9,105 nucleotides of DNA from Candidatus Cloacimonadota bacterium. Its GTDB lineage: Bacteria > Cloacimonadota > Cloacimonadia > Cloacimonadales > WRIO01. The stretch is taken from positions 1 to 9,105 of the forward strand of contig JALNXV010000121.1 in the NCBI GenBank assembly GCA_023230175.1, given 5' to 3'. Numbering within the stretch: the stretch's first letter is position 1; every line of letters begins with the position of its first letter. Below are positions 5,694 to 9,105 of the stretch, piece after piece. The notes under the pieces were generated by a model. That model had not been told where the DNA came from and did not search any database. It saw only the letters and a list, made by a program, of their open reading frames with translations. The position numbers were made by a program, and so were the translations under genes.

Positions 5694-8516
5694 ATGAAAA
5701 ATTCAATTATTATTAAAGGTGCTTATGAGCATAATTTAAAACACATAGATGTAGAATTACCAAGAAATGAAATGATTGTATTTACCGGTGTTTCCGGTTC
5801 AGGAAAGTCATCTTTAGCATTTGATACTCTTTATGCAGAGGGACAAAGACGATATATGGAATCACTCTCAAGTTATGCCAGACAATTTCTTGGTATGATG
5901 GAAAAGCCTAAACTTGATTATATAGAAGGATTATCTCCGGCAATTTCAATTGATCAAAAGGCAGCCAGTAAAAATCCACGTTCGACAGTTGGTACTGTGA
6001 CAGAGATATATGATTATTTGAGAATCTTATTTGCCCGTATTGGTAAACAGTACTGTTATAATTGTGGAGATGAAGTAAGCTCTCAGAGTATTGATCAAAT
6101 AGTTGAAAGACTTTTAACTTTACCTGAAAAGACAAAAATTCAAATATTAGCTCCTTTGATTCAAAATAGAAAAGGTGAACATAAAGATGAATTGGATGAA
6201 TTACGTCGAGAAGGTTTTACTAAAGTAATAATAAATGGTCAAATGCGTGATTTAGCCGAAGAAATTGTCTTAGATAAAAAAAGTAAACATAATATAGATG
6301 TTGTGATAGATAGGATTGTAATAAAAGAAAATATCCATACAAGATTAACCGATTCTATTGAGACTTGTTTAAAACTAAGTTCCGGTATGGTAAAAATTGA
6401 TTATGTTGACGAAAATAAACAAGAGTTAATCTCAGAACATAACGCTTGTGCTAAGTGTGGAATAAGTTTTCCCGATTTAATACCTCAACATTTTTCATAT
6501 AATTCACCTCTTGGTATGTGTCCTAATTGTAATGGATTAGGCACGAAATTAGAATTTGATCCGGACTTGATTATTGTTGATAAAAATTTATCTATTAATG
6601 GTGGAGCAGTTGCTCCTTGGGGAAAGTTAAGTGAAAAGAAAAATAATTGGACTACAAGTAAATTATTAGAATTATCTAAGATGTTTGAGTTTTCTTTAGA
6701 TACTCCCTGGAAAGATATTTCTCCTGAAGCTCAAAAGATACTTTTATTTGGTGTAAAAGGGAAGAGATTTAAGATAAAATGGCAAAGTAAATATGGTGAA
6801 AGAGAGTTTTCAACTAATTATGAAGGCATTATAAATACTTTGGAAAGAAGAATGCGTGAAACTACCTCTGATACAATGAAACAGTGGTATTTGCAATATC
6901 TTTCCGATAAGCCTTGCTATGTTTGTGAGGGTGCCAGACTTAAAAAGGATGTTTTATCTGTTAAAATTGCCGGAGAGTCTATTGTCACTGTCTCACAAAA
7001 ATCTATTAGAGATGCCTTATCTTTCTTTAATAGCTTAGAGCTAAAAGGTAACCAAGCTATTATTGCAGCTGACCTTTTAAAAGAAATTAAGGCAAGATTA
7101 CAGTTTTTAGAAAATGTAGGACTTCATTATCTAACTCTTGATAGAAAATCTCCAACCTTGTCCGGTGGTGAAGCTCAACGCATTAGATTAGCTTCACAAA
7201 TCGGTAGTGGCTTAGTCGGCGTAATGTATATTTTAGATGAACCGAGTATAGGCTTGCATCAAAAAGATAATGATAAACTGATTGAAATGCTCTTACATCT
7301 ACGAGATATCGGAAATACTATTATCGTTGTAGAACACGATGAGGATATGATGCGTTCTGCCGATAAAATCTTAGACTTTGGTCCTTATGCCGGCGTAAAT
7401 GGGGGAGAGATTGTCGCCTTCGGAAACTTAGAAGAAATTAAAGCTAATAAAAAATCTTTGACCGGAAAGTATTTATCAGGAGAGTTAAAGATAGAAGTTC
7501 CAAAATTAAGAAGACAAGCAGACGATAGATTTTTAAAAATTATTGGAGCAAGACAAAACAATCTAAAAAATATAAATGTTGATATACCTGTTGGCGTTTT
7601 TACTTGTATTACCGGTGTTTCCGGCTCGGGGAAAAGCTCATTAATAAATCAGATTCTTTTGCCGGTAGCTGCTAATAAATTAAACAGAGCTAATGCTCGA
7701 TATGGTAACTTTGATGCTATTGAAGGACTGGAATTTTTTGATAAAGTTATTGCTATAGACCAACAACCTATCGGTAGAACTCCTCGTTCAAATCCCGCTA
7801 CATACATAAAACTTTTTGATATTATTAGAAACCTATTTGCAGAATTGCCTGCTGCAAAACTTAGAGGATATAATCCCGGCAGGTTCTCCTTTAATGTTAA
7901 AGGTGGTCGCTGTGAAACCTGTCAAGGTGGAGGTATGAGACTTGTAGAAATGCATTTCTTGCCGGATGTCTATGTTACTTGTGAGGTTTGTAATGGTAAA
8001 CGTTATAATCAAGAAACTCTATCTGTGAAATATAAAAATTATAGTATTGCTGATATTCTGAATATAGATGTCTCAGAAGCTTATTCACTTTTTGAAAATA
8101 TCCCTAATATCGCAAAAAAACTTCAAACTCTTATTGATGTCGGGCTTGAATATATTAAATTAGGACAAGCTGCAACTACTCTTTCCGGCGGAGAGGCTCA
8201 AAGAATTAAGCTCGCTAAAGAATTATCCCGAACCAGCACCGGAAAAACATTATATATACTTGATGAACCAACTACCGGTTTACATTTTGATGATATAAAA
8301 AAATTACTCTCTGTTTTACAAAGATTAGTTGATATGGGAAATACTATTATTGTGATTGAGCATAATTTAGATGTTATTAAATCTGCTGATTATATTATTG
8401 ATCTTGGTCCTGAAGGTGGAGATAAAGGCGGTCAAATCCTTGCAATGGGTACTCCAGAACAAATAAGCAAGAAAAAAATATCTGCTACCGGTCAGTTCCT
8501 CAAATCTTATTTGTAA
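5694..8516 (+). CDS. uvrA: Excinuclease ABC subunit A (UvrA), nucleotide excision repair damage sensor
   Basis: UvrA dimers scan DNA for bulky lesions and load UvrB, using two ABC-type ATPase modules. The 940-residue protein is full length for the family with every core motif intact. Module I has Walker A GVSGSGKSS (32-40, Lys38), zinc-binding Cys252, Cys255, Cys276 and Cys279, signature LSGGEAQ (489-495), Walker B YILDEPS (512-518) and switch His548. Module II has Walker A GVSGSGKSS (641-649, Lys647), the zinc module Cys740, Cys743, Cys763 and Cys766 around a glycine-rich stretch, LSGGEAQ (830-836), YILDEPT (854-860) and His890. The family-typical NPRSTVGTVTEIYDYLR lies at 94-110. The start is supported by AGAGGT at 5684-5689. 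It is monocistronic as far as visible: its own promoter lies upstream and tandem hairpins downstream. Intact paired ATPase and zinc motifs make it a functional UvrA and not a drug-resistance paralogue fragment. Confidence 0.98.
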   Translation: MKNSIIIKGAYEHNLKHIDVELPRNEMIVFTGVSGSGKSSLAFDTLYAEGQRRYMESLSSYARQFLGMMEKPKLDYIEGLSPAISIDQKAASKNPRSTVGTVTEIYDYLRILFARIGKQYCYNCGDEVSSQSIDQIVERLLTLPEKTKIQILAPLIQNRKGEHKDELDELRREGFTKVIINGQMRDLAEEIVLDKKSKHNIDVVIDRIVIKENIHTRLTDSIETCLKLSSGMVKIDYVDENKQELISEHNACAKCGISFPDLIPQHFSYNSPLGMCPNCNGLGTKLEFDPDLIIVDKNLSINGGAVAPWGKLSEKKNNWTTSKLLELSKMFEFSLDTPWKDISPEAQKILLFGVKGKRFKIKWQSKYGEREFSTNYEGIINTLERRMRETTSDTMKQWYLQYLSDKPCYVCEGARLKKDVLSVKIAGESIVTVSQKSIRDALSFFNSLELKGNQAIIAADLLKEIKARLQFLENVGLHYLTLDRKSPTLSGGEAQRIRLASQIGSGLVGVMYILDEPSIGLHQKDNDKLIEMLLHLRDIGNTIIVVEHDEDMMRSADKILDFGPYAGVNGGEIVAFGNLEEIKANKKSLTGKYLSGELKIEVPKLRRQADDRFLKIIGARQNNLKNINVDIPVGVFTCITGVSGSGKSSLINQILLPVAANKLNRANARYGNFDAIEGLEFFDKVIAIDQQPIGRTPRSNPATYIKLFDIIRNLFAELPAAKLRGYNPGRFSFNVKGGRCETCQGGGMRLVEMHFLPDVYVTCEVCNGKRYNQETLSVKYKNYSIADILNIDVSEAYSLFENIPNIAKKLQTLIDVGLEYIKLGQAATTLSGGEAQRIKLAKELSRTSTGKTLYILDEPTTGLHFDDIKKLLSVLQRLVDMGNTIIVIEHNLDVIKSADYIIDLGPEGGDKGGQILAMGTPEQISKKKISATGQFLKSYL

Positions 8517-8544
8517 AATGTAATAATTATTTTTATCTAATATT

Positions 8545-8699
8545 GTTGTACGAGCATCCTTGCTTGTACATTATTTTGTTGTACGAGCATCCTTGCTTGT
8601 ACTTTTTTTGTTGTACGAGCATCCTTGCTTGTACTTTTTTTGTTGTACGAGCATCCTTGCTTGTACTTTTTTTGTTGTACGAGCATCCTTGCTTGCAAC
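8545..8699 (+). repeat. Five tandem hairpin-plus-T-tract repeats (about 32 bases each)
   Basis: A 25-base core beginning GTTGTACGAGCA occurs at 8545, 8578, 8610, 8642 and 8674, so the period is 33, 32, 32 and 32. Each core holds GTACGAGCA, a TCCT loop and TGCTTGTAC (9-bp stem with one G-T wobble). Units 2-4 are followed by exactly seven Ts. The first four cores are identical. The fifth diverges at its 3' end (GCTTGCAAC), where GTTG and CAAC can pair instead. There are no unique spacers, so this is not a CRISPR array. It looks like a recently amplified hairpin, either a stacked terminator or a tandem copy of a dispersed palindromic repeat. Confidence 0.9.
8547..8577 (+). terminator. Probable uvrA terminator (first hairpin of the tandem array)
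   Basis: About 30 bases after the uvrA stop, TGTACGAGCA and TGCTTGTACA form a 10-bp stem with one G-T wobble around a TCCT loop, followed by the T-rich ATTATTTT-like tail. The next units have the same stem followed directly by seven Ts, so termination could occur at any of them. The stem is only moderately G+C-rich, so its strength is uncertain. Confidence 0.5.
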
Positions 8700-8852
8700 G
8701 AAATTTTACAAATAGTATTTAATATTTATTAATAATCATTATTTTTATTTAGCATTTTTACCTTATCTATCATTCTTCATATATTTTTCTTTTAATTTTT
8801 TGATTTTTTAATGATTTAGATATAGTATCTCTGGTTGTTTTATGTAACTAAG
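8700..8852. other. AT-rich spacer with no gene seen
   Basis: Very AT-rich, low-complexity DNA lies between the tandem array and the long palindrome. I find no convincing reading frame with a ribosome-binding site, no RNA gene and no clear promoter here. Confidence 0.6.
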
Positions 8853-8902
8853 TAACAAGGGACCTCCAGGATGCTTTAAAGCATCTTGGAGGTCCCTTGT
8901 TA
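8853..8902. repeat. 50-base near-perfect palindrome, possible strong terminator or palindromic repeat
   Basis: Arms of 25 bases meet at TTTAAA (8875-8880) and are complementary except for one G-T wobble (8869/8886). The stem contains the G+C-rich block GGGACCTCC / GGAGGTCCC. On the + strand it is followed by a T-rich stretch (8900-8909), so it could act as an intrinsic terminator in that direction; the opposite side is less T-rich. The stem is longer and more exact than a typical terminator, so a mobile or dispersed palindromic element is an alternative. Confidence 0.75.
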
Positions 8903-8911
8903 TTTTCTTGT

Positions 8912-9048
8912 TTAATCGCCGGACTTGACTCGTTTCGCTCATTGCAAGTCAAGTTCGGCTTTGGACTTGAGTCTCTAATTGCGAAGCGAGAAGGGACTTG
9001 AAGACAAAAGATTGCTTCTTCGCAGGCTCATCGCAATGACGAGATTAA
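8912..9048. repeat. Composite G+C-richer intergenic repeat element
   Basis: This stretch is visibly richer in G+C than its surroundings and is bounded by TTAATC (8912-8917) and its complement GATTAA (9043-9048). Inside are an inverted repeat of 13-base arms with one G-T wobble (8918-8930 with 8947-8959), a 7-base inverted repeat TGCGAAG/CTTCGCA (8980-8986 with 9018-9024), and three direct copies of GGACTTGA (8921, 8963, 8994). The right part, GATTGCTTC through TCGCAATGACG (9010-9041), resembles a dispersed intergenic repeat I recall from many unrelated bacterial genomes. No protein is encoded. Its status as one element is inferred from the bounding inverted repeat. Confidence 0.5.
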
Positions 9049-9105
9049 GCCGGTGTTCTAATGTATTCAGAGCTGTATTTATGGTAAAATTTTATTTTTT
9101 TTTTT
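9049..9105. other. Right-edge tail ending in a T-run
   Basis: This is AT-rich sequence ending with TAAAATTTTA followed by a T-run of at least eleven bases up to the window edge. No gene or G+C-rich stem is seen; the run could be a homopolymer at a contig end or the tail of a terminator whose context is cut off. Confidence 0.4.

Noticed and set aside
5908..6135. Minus-strand reading frame within uvrA
   Set aside because: It is opposite the highly conserved UvrA N-terminal region and is a shadow.
8545..8699. CRISPR array
   Set aside because: The intervals between repeated cores are only T-tracts of 7-8 bases, not unique spacers, and no cas genes are present.
8912..9048. tRNA or other known RNA gene
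   Set aside because: I could not form a cloverleaf or recognise conserved tRNA elements; the pairing is better explained by repeats.

Overview
The window is strongly AT-rich bacterial DNA (roughly 30% G+C by eye) using the standard genetic code: TGA ends the first gene at a sensible domain end, and TGG encodes tryptophan. Two housekeeping genes (tsaB, uvrA) sit next to a specialised-metabolism pair, so this is chromosomal rather than plasmid or phage DNA. The low G+C, the secondary-metabolite genes and a dispersed repeat of the 'GATTGCTTC...TCGCAATGACG' kind would fit an AT-rich gut or host-associated lineage. I cannot assign a phylum with confidence; Gastranaerophilales-like, Clostridia-like or AT-rich alphaproteobacterial origins are all possible.

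Region 1 (1-4844, + strand) is a two-gene operon. The first gene encodes the last module of a non-ribosomal peptide synthetase: the tail of a condensation domain, then adenylation, thiolation (carrier) and terminal thioester-reductase domains. Its frame is still open at the left edge and its first residues look like the end of a C domain, so it is probably a 5'-truncated part of a longer synthetase. The second gene overlaps it by 8 bases and encodes a MATE exporter fused to a C-terminal anti-sigma-factor-like (HATPase) domain. Together they suggest a peptide that is released reductively as an aldehyde or alcohol and exported by a dedicated, possibly regulated, pump.

Region 2 (4845-8516) holds tsaB (- strand; t6A tRNA modification), convergent with the exporter across an 11-base gap, and uvrA (+ strand; nucleotide excision repair), transcribed divergently from tsaB. 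The tsaB-uvrA gap has a consensus TTGACA box facing each way and a TTTGCA/TGCAAA palindrome just upstream of the uvrA -35 box.

Region 3 (8517-9105) has no gene that I can support. It contains five tandem hairpin-plus-T-tract units of about 32 bases, an AT-rich stretch, a nearly perfect 50-base palindrome, and a more G+C-rich element with internal inverted and direct repeats. It looks like a terminator and repeat-accumulation zone after uvrA. The most distinctive biology here is the NRPS-reductase/MATE-HATPase pair, followed by the tandem hairpin array.
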